NCBI RefSeq assembly: GCF_018614655.1
Contig: NZ_JAGGOG010000013.1
Span: 248,001 to 312,000 of the forward strand
DNA: 64,000 nt
Source: Pseudomonas fluorescens
Lineage (GTDB): Bacteria > Pseudomonadota > Gammaproteobacteria > Pseudomonadales > Pseudomonadaceae
Direction: 5' to 3'
The notes below the pieces were generated by a model, which saw only the letters and a program-made list of their open reading frames with translations, did no database searches and was not told the DNA's origin. Both the position numbers and the translations under genes were made by a program. Positions 55,128 to 62,842 of this stretch are shown here, piece after piece; the stretch's first letter is position 1, and the number at the start of each line of letters is the position of its first letter.

Positions 55128-55739
55128 ATGCTGACGATCTTTTTCTCCGCGCTGGTATTCGGTTTTGTGTTTTGCCTGTCCCCTGGCGCCGTCCTGGCGG
55201 AAACTTTGCGCCGGGGCCTGCTTCATGGATTTACTCCGGCACTGCTGGTGCAAATCGGCTCGCTGGTGGGGGATGCCGTTTGGGCCGTGATTGGCCTGAC
55301 GGGTATGGCGTTGTTGCTCCAGCACGAGTCGATACGGGTCCCGCTGACACTTATCTGCGGGCTCTACCTGGCCTGGCTCGGCATTCAGAGCCTGAGGGAT
55401 GCCTGGCGCCTGCCTGAAGCCGGCAGCACCCCAGCCCGATCCGGACAAAACGCGATGATGGTCGGCGCAGCGATTTCCTTGGCCAACCCGAAGAATATTG
55501 TCTACTGGGGCGCCCTGGGCAGCGCGCTTTCCGGAATTGTAGGGGCCACACCCAGCCACAACCAGACGTTGATGTTCTTCGCCGGTTTCATGCTGGCCTC
55601 AATCCTGTCGTGCTTCCTGATTGCGGTACTGGTCAATCTGTTGCGCAAAACTGCATCGGCAACTTGGCAACGGATCAGTTATGGCGCCTGCGGGTTGGTA
55701 TTAATCTATCTGGCCGTGTTGGCCCTGCGCGGTATTTGA
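55128..55739 (+). CDS. LysE-family amino-acid exporter
   Basis: A 203-residue exporter with about six helices. MLTIFFSALVFGFVFCLSPGAV has the LysE/RhtB N-terminal Pro-Gly motif, followed by LLHGFTPALLVQIGSLVGDAVWAVIG and SLANPKNIVYWGALGSAL. AAGGAAGG precedes the ATG; the frame is open much further upstream but overlaps arsC. It lies 68 bases after arsC, so co-transcription with ars is possible but not shown. It is a second LysE-type protein in the window (see 62843-63478). Confidence 0.88.
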   Translation: MLTIFFSALVFGFVFCLSPGAVLAETLRRGLLHGFTPALLVQIGSLVGDAVWAVIGLTGMALLLQHESIRVPLTLICGLYLAWLGIQSLRDAWRLPEAGSTPARSGQNAMMVGAAISLANPKNIVYWGALGSALSGIVGATPSHNQTLMFFAGFMLASILSCFLIAVLVNLLRKTASATWQRISYGACGLVLIYLAVLALRGI

Positions 55740-55815
55740 TTTATATGTTCTGCAACTTACCAATACCTCTTGCCTGAACGAACTCTGAACCCGCGGCCAT
55801 TTAATTCATTAAACG

Positions 55816-55844
55816 TTGACATTCATCAACTGCCTGAGTAGATT
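55816..55844 (+). promoter_or_regulatory. consensus sigma-70 promoter of the mgtA leader
   Basis: TTGACA (55816-55821) and TAGATT (55839-55844) are separated by exactly 17 bases. A palindrome TTTAAT-TC-ATTAAA (55800-55813) lies against the -35, as a regulator site would. The start site would be near 55850. Confidence 0.7.
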
Positions 55845-55873
55845 GCCCGTGCCTGCAACTCGGGCCTTTTTTA
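55845..55873 (+). terminator. terminator of the LysE gene overlapping the mgtA promoter
   Basis: GCCCG (55845-55849) and CGGGC (55861-55865) with a short loop are followed by CTTTTTTAAA. The 5' arm directly abuts the -10, so transcripts from that promoter would lack it. Confidence 0.65.
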
Positions 55874-56021
55874 AACCTCACAAAAGAAGCCAATGGACAC
55901 AGTATCTAGTCGCTGTCCGATCACCGTGAATACGGCGAATCGGGCGCAAAACCCAGAATATGACGGGACTCGCCTTTCAGGTCCGGTAAGCTGCGCTAGA
56001 GCTTGATGCTCCACGTAACTG

Positions 56022-56050
56022 CCTCACCGGTCGCCAGTCCGGTCCCGAGG
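56022..56050 (+). promoter_or_regulatory. hairpin sequestering the ribosome site of the 104-codon leader ORF
   Basis: CCTC (56022-56025) pairs with the Shine-Dalgarno GAGG (56047-56050), and CCGG (56027-56030) with CCGG (56039-56042). The ATG follows at 56057. Confidence 0.5.
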
Positions 56051-56056
56051 TGTGTT

Positions 56057-56371
56057 ATGAATTTTCAAACCTTTGTTTTTCCTAAAGTAATCTTGCCTGA
56101 TCTACGTACGCTGGCGTCAGCCCTGCGTGCCAGGCTGGGCCGCGACCCCGTGGGCTTTTCGCCTGCCCGCACCGCCTTTATCAGCCCTGCCCCCCGCGTG
56201 AGCCCGGTTCCCCTGGCCCACTGGCGTATCTGCCCAACGACTGGCCAACTGCTGCAGCAATGGGATCACGCCGACCCTCAAGACCCTCAGAGTCGAAACG
56301 CCTCCAGCCTGTTCGCGCAAGCGAGCCTGATGTTGAGCCTCTACGTGAGCGCTCACGGCTGGAAGCGTTGA
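56057..56371 (+). CDS. leader-encoded protein upstream of mgtA, 104 aa
   Basis: A 104-codon frame with GAGGTG before its ATG. The product starts MNFQTFVFPKVILPDLRTLA; its middle is Pro-rich (SPAPRVSPVPLAHWRICPTTGQLLQQW) and its end is SLFAQASLMLSLYVSAHGWKR. It has no membrane helix or known domain. Its position in a ~790-base mgtA leader, with a sequestered ribosome site, suggests a regulatory or accessory small protein; that is inference. It could also be a simple gene of its own. Confidence 0.5.
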   Translation: MNFQTFVFPKVILPDLRTLASALRARLGRDPVGFSPARTAFISPAPRVSPVPLAHWRICPTTGQLLQQWDHADPQDPQSRNASSLFAQASLMLSLYVSAHGWKR

Positions 56372-56454
56372 ACAGTCACCGCCAGGCGCCCTCTTCGAGC
56401 GCCTGAACAAGACTGTTTTCTTATTATTCGCCAATTGATTTGCTGGAGTTCTCT

Positions 56455-56493
56455 ATGGACGAAGCCAGTAGTAGCCCGCTGCGCACTAGTTAA
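56455..56493 (+). CDS. 12-codon leader peptide upstream of mgtA
   Basis: A very short frame, MDEASSSPLRTS, with TGGAG eight bases upstream of its ATG. Its last codons and stop lie within the hairpin at 56474-56513. This is the layout of a translation-coupled attenuator, comparable in idea to the enteric mgtL leader but with no sequence similarity. Confidence 0.4.
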   Translation: MDEASSSPLRTS

Positions 56494-56513
56494 CTAACGC
56501 GCTTCTAGCGGGC
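56474..56513 (+). promoter_or_regulatory. strong leader hairpin at the end of the 12-codon ORF
   Basis: GCCCGCT-GCGC (56474-56484) pairs with GCGC-ttct-AGCGGGC (56499-56513), giving eleven base pairs. The loop holds the stop codon TAA (56491-56493). It lies about 130 bases upstream of mgtA. Confidence 0.55.
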
Positions 56514-56643
56514 CTGTAGAAAGTTACTGAATACTTTATTTAAACCGATCGCGAAGTCAGCGACTCGGCATGCTTTCGCTCGCCTGTCCTCAGGTAAGTT
56601 CCGGGTATGTTTTGTCGAAAAATTGGCGACAGGAGTACATACA

Positions 56644-59358
56644 ATGAGCGCAGTAAAAACCACGCAATTGCCAAACAAAAACAGCACAAGTGCCGACATC
56701 AAACTGTCGATGCGTGCTGCCCGTGAGGCCCAGAACGGCCTTTCGGCCACCCTGGCCAACGTCCGGGCAACCAAGGACGGTCTGACTGAACTGGACGCCT
56801 CGGCCCGTCTGCAACGCGAAGGCTATAACGAGGTAGCCCACGACAAGCCGCCTCACGCCTTCGTGCAGTTTCTCCAGGCACTGAACAACCCGTTCATCTA
56901 TGTGCTGCTAACCTTGGCGGGCATCAGCTTCGTCACCGATTACTGGCTGCCACTGCAGGCGGGTGAAGAAGTCGACCTGACCAAGGTCATCATTATCATG
57001 ACCATGGTCATGCTCAGCAGCCTGCTGCGCTTCTGGCAAGAACACCGTTCGGCCAAGTCCGCCGAAGCCTTGAAAGCCATGGTCCGCACCACCGCGACCG
57101 TGCTGCGTCGCGAGCAGGTCGGTTCCAAACCCACCCTGCGGGAAGTGCCGATGCGCGACCTGGTGGCGGGCGACATCGTGCAGTTGTCGGCCGGCGACAT
57201 GATCCCGGCGGACATCCGCCTGATCGAATCCCGAGACCTGTTTATCAGCCAGGCCGTACTGACCGGCGAAGCATTGCCGGTGGAAAAGTACGACACCCTG
57301 GGGGACGTCACGCAAAAATCCGCCACGTCCAAGGCGGCAGACCAGGGCAACCTGCTGGACCTGCCCAACATCTGCTTCATGGGCACCAACGTGGTCAGTG
57401 GCCGGGCGCAAGCCGTGGTGGTGGCCACCGGTACGCGTACCTACTTCGGGTCGCTGGCCAAGGCCATCGTCGGCTCCCGGGTGCAAACCGCCTTTGACCG
57501 CGGCGTGAACAGCGTCAGCTGGTTGTTGATTCGCTTCATGCTGGTGATGGTGCCCATCGTGTTTTTCCTCAACGGCTTCTCCAAGGGAGACTGGGGTGAT
57601 GCCTTCCTGTTTGCCCTGGCGGTGGCTGTCGGCCTGACCCCGGAAATGCTGCCGATGATCGTCAGCGCCAACCTGGCCAAAGGCGCAACCGCTATGGCCA
57701 AGCGCAAAGTGGTGGTCAAGCGCCTGAACGCGATCCAGAACTTCGGCTCGATGGACGTGCTGTGCACCGACAAGACCGGCACCCTGACCCAGGACAAAAT
57801 CATCCTGGAGCACCACGTCAACGCCTTCGGCCAACGTGATGATTCAGTGCTGTCGCTGGCCTGGCTGAACAGCCATCACCAAAGCGGCATGCGCAACTTG
57901 ATGGACCAGGCGGTGGTGCAGTTCTCGGAGCAAAATCCAAAGTTCCAGGTGCCGTTCGCCTACAGCAAGGTCGATGAGCTGCCCTTCGACTTCGTACGTC
58001 GACGCCTATCGATTGTGGTCAAGGACGCCCAAGGCGATCACCTGCTCGTGTGCAAGGGCGCCGTGGAGGAGATGCTGAGCATTTCCACCCATACGATGGA
58101 AGGCGACACCGCCATCGTCCTGGATGAGCGCCGCCGTGAAGAATTGCTGGCCCTCGCCAGTGACTACAACGAGGATGGCTTCCGGGTACTGGTGGTTGCG
58201 ACCCGCACTATTCCCAAATCCCTGGCCCGCAACCAATACACCACCGCCGATGAACGAAACCTGGTGATCCATGGTTTCCTGACCTTCCTCGATCCACCCA
58301 AAGAAACCGCCGGCCCGGCCATTGCGGCCCTGCAAGATATCGGCGTGGCGGTCAAAGTCCTCACCGGCGACAACGCCGTGGTCACCAGCAAGATCTGCCG
58401 CCAGGTCGGGCTGGATCCAGGCCAGCCATTGCTGGGCGTAGAAATCGAAGCCATGGATGATGCCACCCTCAAGCTGCGCGTAGAGGAACGCACTGTCTTC
58501 GCCAAACTGACACCGTTGCAGAAATCCCGGGTGCTCAAGGCCTTGCAGTCCAACGGTCACACCGTGGGTTTCCTCGGCGACGGCATCAACGATGCGCCGG
58601 CCCTGCGGGATGCCGACGTGGGTATCTCGGTGGACAGCGGCACTGATATCGCCAAGGAATCGGCCGACATCATCCTCCTGGAAAAGAGCCTGATGGTGCT
58701 GGAAGAAGGCGTGCTCAAAGGCCGCGAAACCTTCGGCAATATCATGAAGTACCTGAACATGACCGCCAGCTCCAACTTTGGCAACGTGTTCTCGGTGCTG
58801 GTGGCCAGTGCGTTTATTCCCTTCATGCCAATGCTGGCGATCCACCTGCTGCTGCAAAACCTGATGTACGACATCTCCCAACTGGCCTTGCCGTGGGACA
58901 AGATGGACAAGGAATACCTGGCCAAACCACGCAAGTGGGATGCAAAAAACATTGGCCGCTTCATGATCTGGATCGGACCGACCTCGTCGATCTTCGACAT
59001 CACCACCTTCGCCCTGATGTGGTACGTGTTCTCCGCCAACAGCGTGGAAATGCAGACCTTGTTCCAGTCGGGCTGGTTCATCGAGGGGCTGCTCTCGCAA
59101 ACCCTGGTGGTACACATGTTGCGCACGCGCAAGATTCCGTTCTTCCAGAGCACTGCAGCGTGGCCGGTGATCATGATGACCTGCATCGTGATTGCGCTCG
59201 GGATCTACGTACCGTTCTCGCCTCTGGGCAGCCTGGTGGGCCTGGAGCCGCTGCCGCTGGCGTACTTCCCATGGCTGGTGGGCACCCTGCTCGCCTACTG
59301 CTGCGTAGCCCAACTGATGAAGACGATCTACATCCGCCGCTTCAAGCAGTGGTACTGA
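56644..59358 (+). CDS. mgtA: magnesium-translocating P-type ATPase
   Basis: A 904-residue type IIIB P-type ATPase that imports Mg2+. The actuator is SQAVLTGEALPVEKYD (TGE); the phosphorylation site is DVLCTDKTGTLTQDKI (Asp); the hinge is GFLGDGINDAPALRDADVGISVD. Membrane segments flank these, with the C-terminal MTASSNFGNVFSVLVASAFIPF characteristic of MgtA/MgtB. The N-terminus MSAVKTTQLPNKNSTSA is basic and soluble. ATG at 56644 follows CAGGAG. The 790-base leader suggests strong Mg2+ or stress control. An upstream CCTGTC (56583-56588) could pair with GACAGG of the ribosome-site region (56628-56633). Confidence 0.95.
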   Translation: MSAVKTTQLPNKNSTSADIKLSMRAAREAQNGLSATLANVRATKDGLTELDASARLQREGYNEVAHDKPPHAFVQFLQALNNPFIYVLLTLAGISFVTDYWLPLQAGEEVDLTKVIIIMTMVMLSSLLRFWQEHRSAKSAEALKAMVRTTATVLRREQVGSKPTLREVPMRDLVAGDIVQLSAGDMIPADIRLIESRDLFISQAVLTGEALPVEKYDTLGDVTQKSATSKAADQGNLLDLPNICFMGTNVVSGRAQAVVVATGTRTYFGSLAKAIVGSRVQTAFDRGVNSVSWLLIRFMLVMVPIVFFLNGFSKGDWGDAFLFALAVAVGLTPEMLPMIVSANLAKGATAMAKRKVVVKRLNAIQNFGSMDVLCTDKTGTLTQDKIILEHHVNAFGQRDDSVLSLAWLNSHHQSGMRNLMDQAVVQFSEQNPKFQVPFAYSKVDELPFDFVRRRLSIVVKDAQGDHLLVCKGAVEEMLSISTHTMEGDTAIVLDERRREELLALASDYNEDGFRVLVVATRTIPKSLARNQYTTADERNLVIHGFLTFLDPPKETAGPAIAALQDIGVAVKVLTGDNAVVTSKICRQVGLDPGQPLLGVEIEAMDDATLKLRVEERTVFAKLTPLQKSRVLKALQSNGHTVGFLGDGINDAPALRDADVGISVDSGTDIAKESADIILLEKSLMVLEEGVLKGRETFGNIMKYLNMTASSNFGNVFSVLVASAFIPFMPMLAIHLLLQNLMYDISQLALPWDKMDKEYLAKPRKWDAKNIGRFMIWIGPTSSIFDITTFALMWYVFSANSVEMQTLFQSGWFIEGLLSQTLVVHMLRTRKIPFFQSTAAWPVIMMTCIVIALGIYVPFSPLGSLVGLEPLPLAYFPWLVGTLLAYCCVAQLMKTIYIRRFKQWY

Positions 59359-59364
59359 TCGCCC

Positions 59365-59453
59365 TGTAGCCGCTGACGAGGCACGAGGCTGAGCAGGGCC
59401 GCCTAGGGTCGCTACGCAACCCATCGCAGCCTCGTGCCTCGGCAGCGGCTACA
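59365..59453. repeat. 89-bp inverted repeat after mgtA (TGTAGCCGCTG family)
   Basis: Arm 59365-59391 and arm 59427-59453 are complementary at 26 of 27 positions; the edge is TGTAGCCGCTG and the inner part is CGAGGCACGAGGCTG. It shares its edge with the short element at 12541-12590. It may also end mgtA transcription. Confidence 0.8.
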
Positions 59454-59499
59454 TTCCGCCGAAAAAATGAAAAGCGACAAGCAATACGAGGAAAACACC

Positions 59500-59847
59500 A
59501 TGCGCGTCTTGATCTGTGCAGGTCGTCATTACGCCGATGCAAAAATGTCCCGCCAAGTGCTGGATGCCTACCACCGCCTGCACCCTGTTCAGGTTTTGAT
59601 CCACGGTGGCAGCCAGTTCCTGGGCAGCGACATAGAGGACTGGGCCCGGGAAGTCGGGGTGGATGTGGTGCGTTACCCACCCAACTGGCAACGCCATGGC
59701 AAACAGGCGGAGCGGCATCGCAACCAGTTCATGCTGACGGACAGCCGACCCGAGGTAGTGATTGCACTGCCCGGTGGCGACGACACCTCAGAGCTGATCA
59801 ACCAGGCAAGAACGTGCGGCATCCATGTGCTGACTGTGGACAGCTGA
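59500..59847 (+). CDS. SLOG-superfamily protein (DUF2493/YspA-like)
   Basis: A 115-residue single-domain Rossmann-like protein. MRVLICAGRHYADAKMSRQV, then VLIHGGSQFLGSDIEDWARE and VVIALPGGDDTSELINQART match the DUF2493/YspA SLOG fold that binds nucleotide ligands; GGSxxGSD and PGGxxTxE are its hallmark loops. SLOG proteins sense or process nucleotide messengers, often in defence or stress contexts; the ligand here is unknown. GAGGAAA precedes the ATG at 59500. It starts about 45 bases after the repeat. Confidence 0.82.
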   Translation: MRVLICAGRHYADAKMSRQVLDAYHRLHPVQVLIHGGSQFLGSDIEDWAREVGVDVVRYPPNWQRHGKQAERHRNQFMLTDSRPEVVIALPGGDDTSELINQARTCGIHVLTVDS

Positions 59848-59874
59848 ATCAATCCCTATCTGGAGCATCACCCC

Positions 59875-60039
59875 ATGCAAGAAGAACCCAGTTGTAGCGG
59901 CATCAACCTGCAGTACACCGCTTATTTGAATCACGGCGCGTCCCTGCCAAGTCCATTGCTCAATGGTCGACCGGGACCGCGCTGCCGGCTGTTTATCGAG
60001 GTTCACCATGTACAAAAAACACCTGCCACTGCGGCCTGA
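59875..60039 (+). CDS. small ORF, 54 aa, overlapping the barrel-protein start
   Basis: A 54-codon frame with TGGAG before its ATG, starting MQEEPSCSGINLQYTAYLNH. The product is hydrophilic with two cysteines and a Pro/Arg-rich stretch. It overlaps the start of the next gene (60008) in another frame. Its spacing, 27 bases after the SLOG stop, suits an operon, but its composition is not convincing on its own. Confidence 0.4.
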   Translation: MQEEPSCSGINLQYTAYLNHGASLPSPLLNGRPGPRCRLFIEVHHVQKTPATAA

Positions 60040-60829
60040 CGGATTTGCCAAATACCGCATCCAACAACGCCAGAAATCCAAATCCAGCCTTCACGCCCTG
60101 CCTCCCTCCAAACAACGTGCGCTGCGGCGCAACCTGATCTTCATCGGCACGACCCTGGGTGTCGTCCTGGTCCTCAGCCTGCTGTCCAAAGCGTATGCCG
60201 CCGGCGGCTCGTATGTGGTCGACGACGGTGCGGTCAATGCGCCTGGGGAATGCAACGTCGATGCCTGGCACACCGCCAATCGGCACAATGGCTCGACCCA
60301 CAATGAAACCCTGTCCGCCGCGTGTACCTCCGCAGACCTACCCTGGCTGCAATGGGGCGCCGCCGTAGCGCGGGCCACCGCCGAGGGCGATGGCGAGACC
60401 CAGGTCAGCCCGCAGCTCAAGGCGCAATTATGGTCACGGGAAGATTTAGGGATAGAGATAGCGGCATCCGCCGCCGCGCATTTCGCCCTTAATCGGCAAC
60501 ATTCCTTTGACGGTGCCGACCTGAGCATTCCCTTCACCTGGCAGCCGCTCGAATCCCTGAAGCTGAACGTCAATGCGGGGTGGAGCCATGCCTATGACGA
60601 TGGCGAGCAACATCATCACCTGACCTGGGGCACCGGGTTCGAATACAGCGTGGTCGATTCGCTGACGTTGATCGCCGAACGCTACGGTCAGCAAGGCGGC
60701 GACCAGGCGTGGCAAGCGGGGCCACGGGTGCATGTCGGGAAGAATATCGATGTGGACCTGGTGGTGGGACGCAGCCTGATCGGGGATCGCCATCAGTGGC
60801 TGACGACGGGGGCTACGTTGCGGTTCTGA
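60008..60829 (+). CDS. putative exported beta-barrel-like protein, 273 aa
   Basis: A 273-residue protein. A basic N-terminus (MYKKHLPLRPDGFAKYRIQQRQ, read in parts) precedes one hydrophobic segment (RNLIFIGTTLGVVLVLSLLSKAYAAGG) that looks like a late signal peptide with AYA cleavage. The rest alternates strands (LKAQLWSREDLGIEIAASAAAHF ... LTLIAERYG) and ends with a terminal aromatic residue (ATLRF), as outer membrane barrels do. I do not recognise the family. It lies about 160 bases after the SLOG gene. Confidence 0.6.
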   Translation: MYKKHLPLRPDGFAKYRIQQRQKSKSSLHALPPSKQRALRRNLIFIGTTLGVVLVLSLLSKAYAAGGSYVVDDGAVNAPGECNVDAWHTANRHNGSTHNETLSAACTSADLPWLQWGAAVARATAEGDGETQVSPQLKAQLWSREDLGIEIAASAAAHFALNRQHSFDGADLSIPFTWQPLESLKLNVNAGWSHAYDDGEQHHHLTWGTGFEYSVVDSLTLIAERYGQQGGDQAWQAGPRVHVGKNIDVDLVVGRSLIGDRHQWLTTGATLRF

Positions 60830-60838
60830 AGGAGCATG

Positions 60839-60867
60839 AAGGTGAGCGGGCGTGCCCCGCTCACCTT
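60839..60867. terminator. hairpin between convergent genes
   Basis: AAGGTGAGCGGG (60839-60850) and CCCGCTCACCTT (60856-60867) are perfect complements with a 5-base loop. No T tract follows, so termination efficiency is uncertain. Confidence 0.5.
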
Positions 60868-60876
60868 CATTAGGCG

Positions 60877-61635
60877 TTAAGCCTGCCCTTTGGCCTGGCG
60901 CTCCAACTGCACCTGAAATTCAGGCTCGATATTGAGCGCGACCGCCAATTCGTCCAGGTAGCCTCGCTCAGCCGGCTGCTGGTCATTCACCAGCATCACG
61001 CTGGCCAGATAGATCTCGGAACCAATGGCGGGGTTCTGTGCATACTCGCTAAAGTCCGAAGCCTTGAGAGGCAGGGCAACTTCTGCATCAAGCCATGCCT
61101 TCAGCTCGGGCTCATCAGTATGACGCGCCAACTCGGCAGAAATCAGCGCCTGCTCTTGGTCGTCAATCTTGCCATCGGCCTTGGCCGCCGCGATCAACGC
61201 ACGCAGGATCGCATGGCTGTGCTCATCCACTTCGGCGCCAGACAGTTGGTCAACGGTCTGCAACGCTTGCTGGGGCGCGGACGCCTGTTGGCTCTGCCAT
61301 GCCTGGTAAGCCTGGTAAGCCATCATCCCCAGGGAGGCCAGGGCCGCGTAATTGGTCCCGCCCGAGCGTCCTTGAGTCGTACTACCCGAGCTCGATCCGC
61401 CTAAAAGACCACCGAGGCCGCCGAGGCCACCCAGCAGACCTCCCAAGCCACCCAACCCACCACCGCCAGACGCCGCACTGCCCGCGCCGCCGCCCTGAAG
61501 CAAGCCGCCTAGCAGTCCGCCTAGCCCACCGAGGCCTCCCAAGCCCCCTTGAGGTGCGGCTGTCGAACCGCCCTGCTGGCTCATCGAGGCCTGACCGGCT
61601 TGCAACAGTTTTTCCAGTAGATCGCTGGTGTTCAT
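60877..61635 (-). CDS. DUF533 (YebE/TerB-like) protein with Gly-rich repeat
   Basis: A 252-residue protein. After MNTSDLLEKLLQAGQASM comes a low-complexity region of Gly-Gly-Leu repeats (about residues 25-85), then YAALASLGMMAYQAYQAWQ and the TerB-like helical DUF533 domain (ILRALIAAAKADGKIDDQEQALI ... YLASVMLVNDQQPAERGYLDELAVAL) at the C-terminus. The acidic AKADGKIDDQE motif is the putative metal-binding turn. GAGGAGGG precedes the ATG. It is convergent with the barrel-like gene; the function of this family is unknown. Confidence 0.88.
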   Translation of the reverse strand: MNTSDLLEKLLQAGQASMSQQGGSTAAPQGGLGGLGGLGGLLGGLLQGGGAGSAASGGGGLGGLGGLLGGLGGLGGLLGGSSSGSTTQGRSGGTNYAALASLGMMAYQAYQAWQSQQASAPQQALQTVDQLSGAEVDEHSHAILRALIAAAKADGKIDDQEQALISAELARHTDEPELKAWLDAEVALPLKASDFSEYAQNPAIGSEIYLASVMLVNDQQPAERGYLDELAVALNIEPEFQVQLERQAKGQA

Positions 61636-61806
61636 GGTGTCGCCCTCCTCGGGCATCAGGTTCCAGACAAGCAACAATAGCTTGCCTGGGCGATAACGTC
61701 GTGACCGCCCGGCAGGGTTCGTGCTCTCCCTGCCGTATCGTCCATCCTCTGGTCGCCTTATCATGGGGTCGCCACACTCAAACACCCCCACCAAGGAGGG
61801 ACGCAC

Positions 61807-62334
61807 GTGACCCGCGCCGAGCATATTAGCCTGATGGCCACCTATAACCAGTGGATGAATCTGAAGATTTATGAAACTGCCCGTGGGCTGAGCGACGAAG
61901 CGCTGCTGGCCGACCGGGGCGCCTTTTTCAGTTCGATCATCGGCACCCTGAATCACCTTATGTTGGGGGATACCGTCTGGCTCAAGCGCTTTGCCGAGCA
62001 TCCAGCCGAATACGCCGCGTTGACCCCGCTAAAAGCACTGGACACGCCACACAGACTGGACCAACTGGCGTTTGCCAACATCCGCGAACTCCAGGCCCAG
62101 CGTGTCTGGCTGGACCAGATCATCCTCGACTGGGCGCAATCGGTCAGCGAACCAGACCTGGACCAGCGCCTGCGCTACCACAACATGCGAGGCGTCGCAG
62201 CAGACAAGAATTTCTACAGCCTGATCACCCACTTTTTCAATCACCAGACCCACCATCGGGGCCAAGCGACGACACTGCTGACGCAGGCCGGACACGATGT
62301 CGGCGATACCGACCTGGTGGGTCTCATCGACTGA
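61807..62334 (+). CDS. DinB-family protein
   Basis: A 175-residue four-helix-bundle DinB/YfiT-like protein. The metal-binding histidines are in IIGTLNHLMLGD and in HFFNHQTHHRGQATTLL, with the HQTHHRG signature. The start is a GTG at 61807 with AAGGAGGG upstream. Such proteins may act as metal-dependent thiol-linked transferases or hydrolases; the true role is unknown. Its stop is 1 base from the convergent GFA gene. Confidence 0.88.
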   Translation: MTRAEHISLMATYNQWMNLKIYETARGLSDEALLADRGAFFSSIIGTLNHLMLGDTVWLKRFAEHPAEYAALTPLKALDTPHRLDQLAFANIRELQAQRVWLDQIILDWAQSVSEPDLDQRLRYHNMRGVAADKNFYSLITHFFNHQTHHRGQATTLLTQAGHDVGDTDLVGLID

Positions 62335-62335
62335 G

Positions 62336-62794
62336 CTACGCCCCTCTGTGCGCGGCGTATGCCTGCAGCAAATCAGGAAACGCCTGCCTCTCGGGAAGCT
62401 GCGCAAAGCTGTGAATCGCTGGTGTGGACGCCCAGGGCAACTTCTCGCTGGTCCAGGTTTCCATGAACGGGACATAGTCGTTGGCGTCATCCAGCATCAC
62501 TGCGCGCACATTGATGAACTCCTCCACATCGTTGGGTCGAGTAAATAGCCAACTCATGCAATGGGGGCAGCAGTAATGGCGATCCACGCCATGGAGCCCA
62601 CCGATCACCGGCTCACCCATGGTCACGGTAAAGCCGCTGCTGGGTACCAGCGCACTCAGGGAGAACGCACTGGAGGTCATTTTCTGGCAGCCGGTGCAAT
62701 GGCATGCCATGGTGATCACCGGCTTCTGAGTAATGCTGAAGCGCACCCGGTTGCACCGGCAGCCGCCTTCCTGGGAAAAACCATCGACACTCAT
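62336..62794 (-). CDS. GFA-family zinc protein
   Basis: A 152-residue glutathione-dependent formaldehyde-activating-like protein. Zinc ligands are in GGCRCNRVRF, MACHCTGCQKMT and YCCPHCMSWLF; SSAFSLSALVPSSGFTVTMGEPV is a family block. True Gfa activity is not established for most members. Of two ATGs, 62794 sits at the better distance from GGAG. It is convergent with the DinB gene, one base apart. Confidence 0.88.
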   Translation of the reverse strand: MSVDGFSQEGGCRCNRVRFSITQKPVITMACHCTGCQKMTSSAFSLSALVPSSGFTVTMGEPVIGGLHGVDRHYCCPHCMSWLFTRPNDVEEFINVRAVMLDDANDYVPFMETWTSEKLPWASTPAIHSFAQLPERQAFPDLLQAYAAHRGA

Positions 62795-62842
62795 CATTGA
62801 CTCCTTTTCATGATTGATTTGAAGCACTGATAGCGCTTCATG

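Larger units (their letters stand above)
55740..56056 (+). other. 317-base region: LysE terminator, mgtA-leader promoter and leader hairpins
   Basis: It contains a terminator, an overlapping promoter and the 5' leader of the mgtA transcript. No coding frame with a ribosome site is seen before 56057. Confidence 0.6.

Noticed and set aside
55740..56643. M-box (ykoK) magnesium riboswitch in the mgtA leader
   Set aside because: The conserved core blocks of the M-box are not seen in this region.
58006..59424. Open frame of 472 codons antisense to mgtA
   Set aside because: A shadow of the mgtA frame; its composition is Gln/His-rich in the way of antisense frames and it has no domain.
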